A DNA stretch of 6,553 bases from Actinomycetes bacterium (GCA_023436925.1 JAEZHJ010000120.1:1-6553), one strand, 5' to 3'. Shown: positions 1 through 6,032, counted from the stretch's first letter. The notes: generated by a model from the letters alone, not told the origin. A program made the numbers and translations.

Positions 1-2
1 CC

Positions 3-8
3 ACCTCC
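3..8 (-). promoter_or_regulatory. Shine-Dalgarno match for a gene starting just left of the window
   Basis: Read on the minus strand this is GGAGGT, a near-perfect ribosome-binding sequence, with only two more bases before the window ends. It lies downstream of a minus-strand promoter-like pair at 46-74. The simplest reading is that a minus-strand gene starts a few bases beyond the left edge. The start codon is not visible, so this is inference. Confidence 0.4.
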
Positions 9-18
9 AACTAGAACC

Positions 19-47
19 CCTGCCGGCATTCCCTCCTGGCCGGCAGG
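19..47. repeat. Inverted repeat, 9-bp perfect arms
   Basis: Arms CCTGCCGGC (19-27) and GCCGGCAGG (39-47) are perfectly complementary around an 11-base spacer. The repeat abuts the predicted -10 box (46-51) and spans the predicted transcription start (about 39) of the left-edge minus-strand promoter. It could therefore be a DNA operator rather than an RNA hairpin. An alternative is a terminator for an unseen plus-strand gene ending left of the window. The repeat is certain; its function is not. Confidence 0.45.
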
Positions 48-74
48 TATACCGCTGCGTGACAATGACGTCAC
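46..74 (-). promoter_or_regulatory. Candidate sigma70-type promoter for a gene left of the window
   Basis: On the minus strand, GTGACG (plus 69-74) and TATACC (plus 46-51) are separated by exactly 17 bases, each matching the consensus at 4 of 6 positions. Transcription would start near 39 and give a leader of about 40 nt reaching the Shine-Dalgarno match at 3-8. The pair sits just past the presumed terminator of the transporter operon, where an independent transcription unit would be expected. Boxes of this quality occur by chance, so confidence is moderate. Confidence 0.4.
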
Positions 75-77
75 GCA
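56..77. promoter_or_regulatory. Inverted repeat overlapping the left promoter: candidate operator
   Basis: Arms TGCGTGAC (56-63) and GTCACGCA (70-77) are perfect 8-bp inverted repeats with a 6-base spacer. The repeat covers the predicted -35 box and most of the promoter spacer of the left-edge promoter, as a repressor site would. It does not resemble the LacI-type operators at the right end, so a different regulator is implied. It is not a CRP/GlxR site, because GTGA and TCAC are 8 rather than 6 bases apart. Confidence 0.45.
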
Positions 78-86
78 CACCGCGCT

Positions 87-118
87 CCCCGGGGGCCCTT
101 GAGTGGGGGCTCCCGGGG
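87..118 (-). terminator. G/C-rich stem-loop, probable end of the transporter operon
   Basis: Arms 87-98 (CCCCGGGGGCCC) and 107-118 (GGGCTCCCGGGG) pair over 12 positions with one G-T type mismatch and an 8-base loop. It begins 74 bases past the stop codon of the LacI-family gene, the last gene of the minus-strand operon. No T-run follows on either strand, as is common for actinobacterial terminators, so strand and termination are inferred from gene order. Confidence 0.55.
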
Positions 119-124
119 GCAGCG

Positions 125-137
125 CGAGAAGTTCTCG
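125..137. repeat. Odd palindrome CGAGAA-G-TTCTCG
   Basis: Six-base arms CGAGAA and TTCTCG flank a single G in the gap between the LacI-family stop and the presumed terminator. A one-base loop cannot form an RNA hairpin, so if functional it would be a protein-binding site. Chance is a fair alternative. Confidence 0.25.
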
Positions 138-191
138 GCTCGCTCCACGCGGACTCGGACCGACCGGTCAACCCGGTTGGGGCCATCGGGG

Positions 192-1238
192 TCAGCGTCG
201 GACGGGCCCCGCCGCAGCCGCAGAGGGTCCCCCCAGGGTGCTGGACCTGACCACCAGCTCCGGCGACAAGACGATCTGCACATGCTGGTGGTCCGGCTTG
301 CCCGCCATCTCCTCCAGCAGCAGCGAAGCTGCCCGCGAGCCGATCTCCTGGGCAGGCTGCCGCAGGGTGGTCAGCGGCACGCGCGCGGCCATGGCGAAAT
401 CGGTGTCGTCGTAGCCGATCACGGCGATGTCCTCCGGCACCCGGACCCCCCGCTCCAACAGTGCGGCCAGCAGGCCCATCGCCAGGATGTCGTTCGCGGC
501 GAAGATCGCATCAGGACGCTGCGCTGCCGGCCGGCTGGCGATCGCCTCCCCGGTGTGTACTCCACCACGGACGAAGTAGGTGGAGGCGATCAGTTCCTCA
601 CACTCGAGCCCCAGCTCGGCGCAGGCCTGCCGGGCACCCTCCATCCGCAGCATGATCTGGGACACCTCGGCCGGCCCGCGTACGAGCGCGATCCGCCGCC
701 GCCCGACGGCGGCGAGATGCTGGACAGCCATCCGGCCGCCGGCGATGTGGTCGGTGCTCACCGAGCACGCATCACCGCTGACCGCCGCGTCCACATACAC
801 GATCGGCACGCCGCGACGTCTGGCCCCGTCCAGCGCGCCGAGAGACCCTGCGAAGGGGTTCACCAGCAAACCCTGCACGCTCTGGGCCTCGAAGAGCTGC
901 AACAAGCGCTCGGCAGCGGCCTCCTCGTGGTAGGCGCTGCCGACAAGGCAGGAGTAGCCGTCACCGGACAGCACAACGTCGGCCGCGCGGATGACGTCGG
1001 CATAGAACGGGCTCGTGCTCTCGCTGATGACCAGCCCGACAGCCTTGCTCTGCCCGAGCCGCAGCGCGCGGGCGGCGTCATTTCGGATGTAGCCCAGCTG
1101 CTCGATCGCTGCCAGCACCCGCTGCCGGGTCCCTGGCGCGACGCGTTCGGGGCGGTTGAGAACTGCCGACACAGTGCTCAGGCTCACACCGGCCACCGCC
1201 GCCACGTCACGGACTGTGACGGTCCCTCGTCCAGTCAT
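192..1238 (-). CDS. LacI/GalR-family transcriptional repressor
   Basis: This 348-residue protein has the full LacI/GalR layout. An N-terminal helix-turn-helix (residues 7-28, TVRDVAAVAGVSLSTVSAVL) is followed by a hinge helix around 53-62 (NDAARALRLG), whose Leu59 matches the leucine that intercalates at the central CpG of operators in this family. A periplasmic-binding-protein-like effector domain runs from about 67 to 333, including the family-typical AIFAANDILAMGLL and VIGYDD stretches. The start at 1238 places the helix-turn-helix at the usual distance from the N-terminus; an in-frame ATG at 1280 would add 14 unlike residues and has no better ribosome-binding site. The gene lies 105 bp after the dehydrogenase as the last gene of the operon. 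Its likely targets are the two CG-centred palindromes at 6064-6079 and 6219-6234, so it probably represses both the operon and the divergent gene until an inducer binds. The inducer is unknown. Confidence 0.93.
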   Translation of the reverse strand: MTGRGTVTVRDVAAVAGVSLSTVSAVLNRPERVAPGTRQRVLAAIEQLGYIRNDAARALRLGQSKAVGLVISESTSPFYADVIRAADVVLSGDGYSCLVGSAYHEEAAAERLLQLFEAQSVQGLLVNPFAGSLGALDGARRRGVPIVYVDAAVSGDACSVSTDHIAGGRMAVQHLAAVGRRRIALVRGPAEVSQIMLRMEGARQACAELGLECEELIASTYFVRGGVHTGEAIASRPAAQRPDAIFAANDILAMGLLAALLERGVRVPEDIAVIGYDDTDFAMAARVPLTTLRQPAQEIGSRAASLLLEEMAGKPDHQHVQIVLSPELVVRSSTLGGPSAAAAGPVRR

Positions 1239-1280
1239 GAAGGGATCATTCCAGAACCGCCGCCGCTGGCAGGCTGCCAT

Positions 1281-1307
1281 CCCAGATGGCCGAATCCGGC
1301 TCCTGGG
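1281..1307 (-). other. Imperfect stem-loop between dehydrogenase and repressor genes
   Basis: CCCAG (1281-1285) pairs with CTGGG (1303-1307), and inside it GCCG (1289-1292) pairs with CGGC (1297-1300) around a 4-base loop, with a small internal bulge. It lies in the 105-bp gap between the dehydrogenase stop and the repressor start. It could attenuate read-through so the repressor is made at low level. I see no convincing separate promoter for the repressor in this gap. Confidence 0.3.
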
Positions 1308-1343
1308 AGGACGCTGCCGCGGCGGCGGGTTTGGTGGCCGTAG

Positions 1344-2405
1344 TCACGGAACGAGCAACACCTTCAAGGCACCTGGCTCCCGCTCTGCCACCTCGAACGC
1401 CCGTTCCCACTCCGCCAGTGGGAACGTGTGGGTCACCAGCCCCTCGGTGCGGATGCGACCAGTGGCTATGCCCTTGATCACCGCCGGGTAGGTCACCCCG
1501 GACAGGTGGGAACCAACGATGGTCAACTCCTTGCCGTCGCCGATGATGTTCCAGTCCGCAGTCACCTCATCGGCGAACACGCCCATCTGGACGTAACGGC
1601 CGTGGTTGCGCAGGCAGGCGAGACCCTGGTTCACCGAGGCCGGACTACCGGAGGCGTCGATGTAGACATCGCAGCCCAGACCGTCGGTCAGCCGGCGAAG
1701 CTCGTCCTCGAGGTTGCAGGCGGTGGGGTCGAAGGTGAGGTCCGCTCCGAACTCGGTGCCCTTCGCGAGCCGGTCCGCTCGGACGTCGACGCCGATCAGC
1801 AGTCGCGGCATGGCAGCCGCGGCGATACTGAGCATGGCCAGCCCGATGCCGCCCAGGCCGGCGATGACCACGACATCGCCCCGACCGATCCCGGCCTGGT
1901 CGATGGCGTGCATCCCGCAGGCGATCGGCTCGACGAGAGCCGCCTGCTCGACGGTGAGTGTCTCGGGGATGATGTGGTTCACCGCTGTGGCCGGGAGCTT
2001 GACGTACTCCGCGAAGCCGCCCTCGCAGACGTGCTTGAACCCATAGACGGCCGAACGGGTGCACATCCAGTAGGTGCCTTCGCGGCAGAACCGGCATTGC
2101 GCGCACGGGACGATCTGTTCGGAGATCACCCGGTCACCGAGGGTGTAGCCGGTGACTCCCTCGCCGAGCTTCACCACCTGGCCGACGAACTCGTGCCCGC
2201 CGGTGACCGGAGCGTCGATGTAGCGGTCCTCCGGCGAGGTCCCCCAGATCCTGATTCCGCCGTGGTAGGACTTCACGTCGCCCGCGCAGATCCCGCAGGC
2301 CAGCACCTTGAGCAGGATCTCGCCCTGCCCGACGACAGGGATCGGAACCTCCTGGTGGCGGTAATCGCCCGGGCCGTGCGCGACGAGGGCCCGCATGGTG
2401 GTCAT
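1344..2405 (-). CDS. Zinc-dependent polyol-type dehydrogenase (EltD-like MDR family)
   Basis: A 353-residue medium-chain dehydrogenase, expected to oxidise a secondary alcohol to a ketone with NAD in the cytoplasm. Catalytic zinc ligands are visible as Cys40 (CGICAGD), His71-Glu72 (GGHEF) and Glu159 (VEP). The structural zinc lobe has Cys101, Cys104, Cys107 and Cys115 in C-x2-C-x2-C-x7-C spacing. The Rossmann motif is GLGGIG (183-188), with Asp207 at the end of the second strand, which favours NAD over NADP. From memory, the SEQIVPC block, the YGF after the fourth cysteine and the W-(N/S)-IIGD-KEL-I-GSHL region resemble erythritol/L-threitol dehydrogenase of Mycobacterium smegmatis, so a polyol substrate is likely; which one is a guess. 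Start 2405 is chosen because AGGA at 2414-2417 lies 8 bases upstream; an ATG three codons later is possible. It follows the binding-protein gene with a stem-loop between. Sorbitol-, threonine- or other MDR dehydrogenase activity cannot be excluded. Confidence 0.88.
   Translation of the reverse strand: MTTMRALVAHGPGDYRHQEVPIPVVGQGEILLKVLACGICAGDVKSYHGGIRIWGTSPEDRYIDAPVTGGHEFVGQVVKLGEGVTGYTLGDRVISEQIVPCAQCRFCREGTYWMCTRSAVYGFKHVCEGGFAEYVKLPATAVNHIIPETLTVEQAALVEPIACGMHAIDQAGIGRGDVVVIAGLGGIGLAMLSIAAAAMPRLLIGVDVRADRLAKGTEFGADLTFDPTACNLEDELRRLTDGLGCDVYIDASGSPASVNQGLACLRNHGRYVQMGVFADEVTADWNIIGDGKELTIVGSHLSGVTYPAVIKGIATGRIRTEGLVTHTFPLAEWERAFEVAEREPGALKVLLVP
1402..1426 (-). repeat. Perfect intragenic hairpin near the 3' end of the dehydrogenase gene
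   Basis: Arms CGTTCCCACT (1402-1411) and AGTGGGAACG (1417-1426) are exact 10-bp inverted repeats with a 5-base loop. They lie inside the coding sequence, 56 bases before its stop codon, and encode part of the TFPLAEWER segment. In RNA this would be a very stable hairpin. The segment is conserved only in part in relatives I recall, so it may be coding coincidence or a 3'-end structure. Confidence 0.45.
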
Positions 2406-2426
2406 CTCTACAGTCCTTTCAGTCGC

Positions 2427-2460
2427 CGCCGTGGCCGGTGCCGGAGCGCCGGCCACGGCG
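2427..2460 (-). other. Perfect stem-loop between binding-protein and dehydrogenase genes
   Basis: Arms CGCCGTGGCCGG (2427-2438) and CCGGCCACGGCG (2449-2460) are exact 12-bp inverted repeats with a 10-base loop. It starts 9 bases after the binding-protein stop and ends 21 bases before the dehydrogenase ATG. No T-run follows on the minus strand, so full termination is unlikely. Stem-loops placed here in sugar ABC operons are known to protect the binding-protein message and reduce expression downstream, which would suit the need for excess binding protein. The role is inferred. Confidence 0.65.
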
Positions 2461-2469
2461 ACAGGGTGG

Positions 2470-3447
2470 TTACTTGCCCGCGAACATCTCGTCGAAGTAG
2501 GCCTGCGCGTTGGTCTTGTCGATCACGGTGATCGGCATGAACTGGTCCTTCTCGACGTCCTTGCCTGCCAGCAGGTCGACGGTGATGTCGACGAGCTTGC
2601 GACCGTGCACCTTGCCACCGCCGAGGCTGACCGAGGACTTCTGCGGATCGCCGTCGATGATCGACCGGATCTCCTGCTCGGTGGCGTCGATACCGAACAG
2701 GCCGAACTTCTCGAAGTCGGTGACGCCGGCGCTCTTGATGCCGGCATTGGCGCCGGACGCGCCGCCGCCGCCGATGGTCGCGATGACCTTCATGTTCGGG
2801 TTCGCCTGGAGGAAGTTCTCGGCGTTCGCGACGCCGTCCTCGGCGGTCAGCGCCGGAGCGGTGGCGACAAGCTTGGCGTTCGGGGCACCCTTGGCGATCG
2901 CGTCCTTGATGCCGTTGGCGCGGTCGATGATCTCCGGGAAGGTCGGCAGGTCCATCAGGCCCCACTCGACCGGCTCGTCACCGTAGACCTCCTTGATCCA
3001 GCTGGCCGCCTTCTCGCCGTTGGCGAAACCCGTGTTGTAGGCGTCGACCAGGTACTGCGAGTCGTAGTTCTGCAGCACCTGGGTGTAGCCGATGATCTTG
3101 ATCCCGGCTTCCTGCGCCTTCTTCGTCACCTCGGTGAGGGCGTTCGACTCCACCGCGCAGATGATGATCGCCTTCGCTCCACTCTGGATGAAGTTCTCGA
3201 TCTGGGTGACCTGCTTGGCCGAATCGTTCTGGGCGTCCACCGACGTGATGGTGATGCCCTTGCTCTGTCCGTAGGCGATGGCCTCCTTGGCGAGCTCGGC
3301 CCAGACCGGGTTCCCGAGGTCGGCGAAGGTCATCCCGACAGCAGCCGAGTCCTTGGCGGCATCGGGTGTCGTACCTCCCGCTGCGCACCCCACCATGGTG
3401 GTGGAGAGCGTCAGTAGCGCGAGAACAGACACCAGTGTCTTCTTCAT
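2470..3447 (-). CDS. Sugar ABC transporter solute-binding lipoprotein (RbsB-like)
   Basis: A 325-residue substrate-binding protein of the ribose-type periplasmic-binding family. Residues 1-20 are a signal peptide (MKK, a hydrophobic stretch, then MVG) ending at Cys21, so the mature protein should be lipid-anchored outside the membrane. The -3 position is Met instead of the usual Leu. The two-lobed fold begins near residue 37. VDAQNDSAKQVTQIENFI (70-87) matches the typical ribose-binding-protein segment. Two regions that bind sugar in ribose-binding protein differ: the segment around 119-124 reads IGYTQV, not an Asp-Arg pair, and the usual Asn-Asp loop is the glycine-rich TIGGGGASGANAG (224-236). 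The ligand is therefore probably not ribose; the dehydrogenase next door suggests a polyol. AAGGA at 3453-3457 lies 5 bases before the start. The gene is 45 bp from the permease and is followed by the stem-loop at 2427-2460. Confidence 0.92.
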   Translation of the reverse strand: MKKTLVSVLALLTLSTTMVGCAAGGTTPDAAKDSAAVGMTFADLGNPVWAELAKEAIAYGQSKGITITSVDAQNDSAKQVTQIENFIQSGAKAIIICAVESNALTEVTKKAQEAGIKIIGYTQVLQNYDSQYLVDAYNTGFANGEKAASWIKEVYGDEPVEWGLMDLPTFPEIIDRANGIKDAIAKGAPNAKLVATAPALTAEDGVANAENFLQANPNMKVIATIGGGGASGANAGIKSAGVTDFEKFGLFGIDATEQEIRSIIDGDPQKSSVSLGGGKVHGRKLVDITVDLLAGKDVEKDQFMPITVIDKTNAQAYFDEMFAGK

Positions 3448-3455
3448 GCCATTCC

Positions 3456-3474
3456 TTTCGTGTTGTTTCGTGTT
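3456..3474 (-). repeat. Tandem direct repeat in the binding-protein leader
   Basis: TTTCGTGTT occurs at 3456-3464 and again at 3466-3474, one base apart, giving a 10-bp period. On the message strand it reads AACACGAAA twice and runs directly into the ribosome-binding site. It makes an A-rich, unstructured leader in an otherwise G/C-rich operon, which would favour strong translation of the binding protein. The enhancer role is inference. Confidence 0.45.
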
Positions 3475-3492
3475 TCCGGACCCGGCCGTTGA

Positions 3493-4479
3493 TCAGGCCA
3501 GATTCTCCGCATTGATGGCCTTGGCCTTCTTGACCTGGTCTCCGCTCGCCTTCGACATGGTGTCGTAGATGACCGCGGACGCCAGGATCGCGCCCTTCAG
3601 GACGAGCTGGATGTAGGCGCTGACGTTCGCCAGCAGCAGGCCGTTGTCGAGGACCCCGACAATGAGGACGCCCACGAAGGCGCCGAACATCGATCCCTTA
3701 CCGCCCATGACGCTGATCCCGCCCAGGACGCACGCGGTCAGGACGCTGAACTCGAAGCCGTCACCGGTGGCCGACTGGGCCGAGTTGAGCCGTGCCAGCA
3801 TGAGGATGGCGCCGACCGAGGTGAAGAGGCCGCACAGCACGTAGACCAGGACCGTGTTGCTCTTCACGTTGACCCCGGAGAGCCTGGCAGCCTCGCGGTT
3901 GGACCCGATGGCGTAGAAGTTGCGGCCGTACACGGTGTAGTTCAGGACGAAGACCCCGATCGCCCACACCGCGAGCATGACCAGCAGGGCGATCGGAATC
4001 CCCGGTCCGACACCGGAGCTCAGCACGCTGAACTCGGCCGGGAAGCCGATGATCGGCAAACCCTCGGTGATCAGGTAGCTGACGCCGTTGAGCACCATCA
4101 TCATCGACAAGGTGATGATCAGGGGCGCCACCCCGGTACTGGCGATCAGCAGGCCGTTCGCGAGACCGATCACGATGCCGACCACCATCGTGAGCAGCAC
4201 CGAGAGCACCCAGGGCACGTTGAGTTCGGCCATCAGGTAGCCGCAGATCACCACGTAGAGCGAGATCTGGTAACCCACCGAAAGATCGATGCCGCCACTG
4301 ATGAGGACGAAGGTGAAGCCGACGGCGCAGATACCGAGGGTCGCCACCTGCTTGGCGATGTTGAAGAAGTTGCTCACCGTGAGGAACTGGGGTGTGACGA
4401 CGCTGAAGGCGATGATCAGCGCGATCAGGACCAGGACGATTCCGATCTCCTTGGCGTGGGCCACAAGCTTGGTGTTCAT
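3493..4479 (-). CDS. Sugar ABC transporter permease (RbsC-like)
   Basis: A 328-residue integral membrane protein of the branched-chain/ribose permease type, which forms the channel of the importer, probably as a homodimer. Hydrophobic segments are visible at roughly 12-30, 45-62, 68-84, 90-113, 117-138, 160-181, 208-229, 245-256, 264-284 and 291-306. Family hallmarks are GGIDLSVG (62-69), the cytoplasmic coupling loop YGRNFYAIGSNREAARLSGV (184-203) that contacts the ATPase, and VLGGISVMGGKGSMFGAFVG (251-270). The tail is hydrophilic and lysine-rich (310-328). The ATG at 4479 overlaps the ATPase stop by four bases (ATGA), implying translational coupling, and GGAG lies 5-9 bases upstream. A reading frame open further upstream, inside the ATPase gene, is not needed. 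Confidence 0.93.
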   Translation of the reverse strand: MNTKLVAHAKEIGIVLVLIALIIAFSVVTPQFLTVSNFFNIAKQVATLGICAVGFTFVLISGGIDLSVGYQISLYVVICGYLMAELNVPWVLSVLLTMVVGIVIGLANGLLIASTGVAPLIITLSMMMVLNGVSYLITEGLPIIGFPAEFSVLSSGVGPGIPIALLVMLAVWAIGVFVLNYTVYGRNFYAIGSNREAARLSGVNVKSNTVLVYVLCGLFTSVGAILMLARLNSAQSATGDGFEFSVLTACVLGGISVMGGKGSMFGAFVGVLIVGVLDNGLLLANVSAYIQLVLKGAILASAVIYDTMSKASGDQVKKAKAINAENLA

Positions 4480-6005
4480 TCCGCTCCGCTCGCCATCGCC
4501 AGGATCCGTTCCTGGCTGAACTCCGATTTGGGCAGGACGCCGGCCAGGCGCCCACGACACAGCACGACGATCCGGTCGGCCATGCCGAGCAGTTCCTCCA
4601 TGTCGGAGGAGACCATGAGCAACGTCCTGCCTTCGGCGGCAAGATCGTTCATGAGTTGGTAGATCTCCTGGCGGGCGCCGACATCGATGCCCCGGGTCGG
4701 CTCGTCGAAGATCAGGGTGTCCGCATCCATCGCCAGCCACTTGGCGAGGACGACCTTCTGCTGGTTGCCCCCCGACAGATGCCCGACCGCCTGACCGAGG
4801 CGGGGGGTCTTAATCCGCAGGGCTTGGCGGAAGCGGATGACGACCGCCTGTTCCTTGCCCCGGTTGATGGTCGCGAACCGGGAGAGCCTGCGAAGCAGCG
4901 GCAGCGAGATGTTGTCACGGACACTGAGATCGAGGATCACGCCGTGCCGCTTGCGGTCCTCGGGGACCAGCGCGATCCCGGTAGCCATCGCCGCTCTCAC
5001 GGTGCCCAACTGGACCGACTTGCCGTCGATGCGGACCTCGCCCGACTCCGTCGGCGCCGCCCCGAAGATCATCTCCATCAGTTCGGTGCGCCCGGCGCCG
5101 ACCAGGCCGGCGAACCCGAGGATCTCGCCGCGGCGGGCTTCGAAGCTGATATCCCGCACGCCATTGCCGCTCAGCCCGGTCACCTCGACCGACACCGCGC
5201 CGGGCGCCGTGCTCCGCTGCGGGAAGGTGTCAGTCAGCTCGCGACCGACCATCAGCCGAATCAACTCGGCCCGGTTTGTCTCGGCCACGTTGAGGGTGGT
5301 GACCAGGCGCCCGTCTCGCAGCACCGAGACCCGATCGGCCAGCCGGAAGATCTCGTCCATCCGATGTGAGATGTAGATGATGGTGACGCCGTGAGCCTTG
5401 AGCGTGTCGACGACCGCGAACATCGCCTCAACCTCGGCGGTCGTCAGGGGCGCCGAGGGTTCGTCCATGACGAGGATCCGCGCGTCGCGGGAGAGTGCCT
5501 TCGCGATCTCGACGATCTGCTGGTAGCCCGTCGTGAGGTCCTGCACCAGTGCCTTCGGATCGATCGAGACCTTCAGGCGCCGGAACAGCTCTTCCGCGCG
5601 CACCGCCATCGTCCGGCGGTCGAGGACGCCACCCCGCAGGGGGTAGTCGCCCAGGAAGATGTTGTCTGCGGCGCTCAGGACTGGAACCAGAGTGAACTCC
5701 TGGTAGATCACCGCGATACCGAGGGCCCGGGCCTGGCTCGGAGTCACGCCGCGGTACTGGACGCCGTCCATCTCGATCCAGCCGGCCGTTGGCTGGACGG
5801 CTCCGGACAGCGTCTTGATCAGGGTGGACTTCCCCGCGCCGTTCTCACCTACCAGCGCGTGCACCTCACCGGCCCGGAAGTCAAGACTGACATCCTCAAG
5901 GGCAGCCACCCCCGGATACGACTTGGAGATCCCGCGGAGCGACAACAGCGGCACCACGGCCGGATCCGGTCCCCGATCGTCGCGCGACGGTGCGCGATCC
6001 TCCAT
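4476..6005 (-). CDS. Sugar ABC transporter ATP-binding protein, two domains (RbsA-like)
   Basis: A 509-residue cytoplasmic ATPase with two fused nucleotide-binding domains, powering sugar import. Domain 1 has a full Walker A (GENGAGKST, 53-61), Q-loop Gln102, signature region LTTGYQQ (157-163), Walker B ILVMDEP (177-183) and switch His214 (ISHRMDE). Domain 2 has the degenerate Walker A typical of RbsA proteins (GLVGAGRTE, 300-308), a consensus signature LSGGNQQ (410-416), Walker B LIFDEP (431-436) and no switch histidine (VSSDMEE). So one composite ATP site, domain 1 Walker A with domain 2 signature, looks competent and the other weak. The start is the ATG at 6005: GAGGGAG at 6012-6018 ends 6 bases upstream, whereas the TTG two codons earlier (6011) would touch the ribosome-binding site. 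It is first in the operon and overlaps the permease by 4 bp. About 500 residues is the normal family length. Confidence 0.95.
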   Translation of the reverse strand: MEDRAPSRDDRGPDPAVVPLLSLRGISKSYPGVAALEDVSLDFRAGEVHALVGENGAGKSTLIKTLSGAVQPTAGWIEMDGVQYRGVTPSQARALGIAVIYQEFTLVPVLSAADNIFLGDYPLRGGVLDRRTMAVRAEELFRRLKVSIDPKALVQDLTTGYQQIVEIAKALSRDARILVMDEPSAPLTTAEVEAMFAVVDTLKAHGVTIIYISHRMDEIFRLADRVSVLRDGRLVTTLNVAETNRAELIRLMVGRELTDTFPQRSTAPGAVSVEVTGLSGNGVRDISFEARRGEILGFAGLVGAGRTELMEMIFGAAPTESGEVRIDGKSVQLGTVRAAMATGIALVPEDRKRHGVILDLSVRDNISLPLLRRLSRFATINRGKEQAVVIRFRQALRIKTPRLGQAVGHLSGGNQQKVVLAKWLAMDADTLIFDEPTRGIDVGARQEIYQLMNDLAAEGRTLLMVSSDMEELLGMADRIVVLCRGRLAGVLPKSEFSQERILAMASGAE

Positions 6006-6011
6006 TGTCAA

Positions 6012-6018
6012 CTCCCTC
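6012..6018 (-). promoter_or_regulatory. Ribosome-binding site deciding the ATPase start
   Basis: GAGGGAG on the minus strand lies 6 bases before the ATG at 6005. It leaves zero bases before the alternative TTG at 6011, so the ATG is the true start and the protein lacks the first two residues of the longest frame. Confidence 0.75.
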
Positions 6019-6032
6019 GTCTGACAACCGCG

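Noticed and set aside
27..29. Minus-strand ATG at 29 as the start of the left-edge gene
   Set aside because: The AGGAGG before it leaves only 2 bases of spacing and would lie at or before the predicted transcription start. The GGAGGT at 3-8 is a better placed signal for a start outside the window.
56..77. CRP/GlxR-type binding site at the left promoter
   Set aside because: GTGA and TCAC are present but 8 bases apart, not the 6 required by that consensus. I kept it only as an unassigned inverted repeat.
1239..1280. Longer start for the repressor at 1280
   Set aside because: It would put 14 extra residues (MAACQRRRFWNDPF) before a helix-turn-helix that normally lies at the N-terminus, and its Shine-Dalgarno spacing is no better than that of 1238.
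99..1343. Plus-strand 414-residue open frame opposite the repressor gene
   Set aside because: It is antisense to a clearly recognisable LacI-family protein, its translation is arginine/histidine/glutamine-rich without domains, and long antisense frames are expected in high-GC DNA.
1428..2531. Plus-strand 367-residue open frame opposite the dehydrogenase gene
   Set aside because: It is antisense to a protein with complete zinc and NAD motifs. The composition is Asp/Val/Arg-rich with no motif, as expected of a frame shadow.
3390..3401. 12-bp perfect palindrome CCACCATGGTGG
   Set aside because: It lies inside the signal-peptide codons of the binding protein (Thr-Thr-Met-Val), is explained by those codons, and has no loop for an RNA hairpin.
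2395..3417. Plus-strand 340-residue open frame opposite the binding-protein gene
   Set aside because: The Leu/Asp/Val/Arg low-complexity translation is the antisense image of a well-supported lipoprotein gene.
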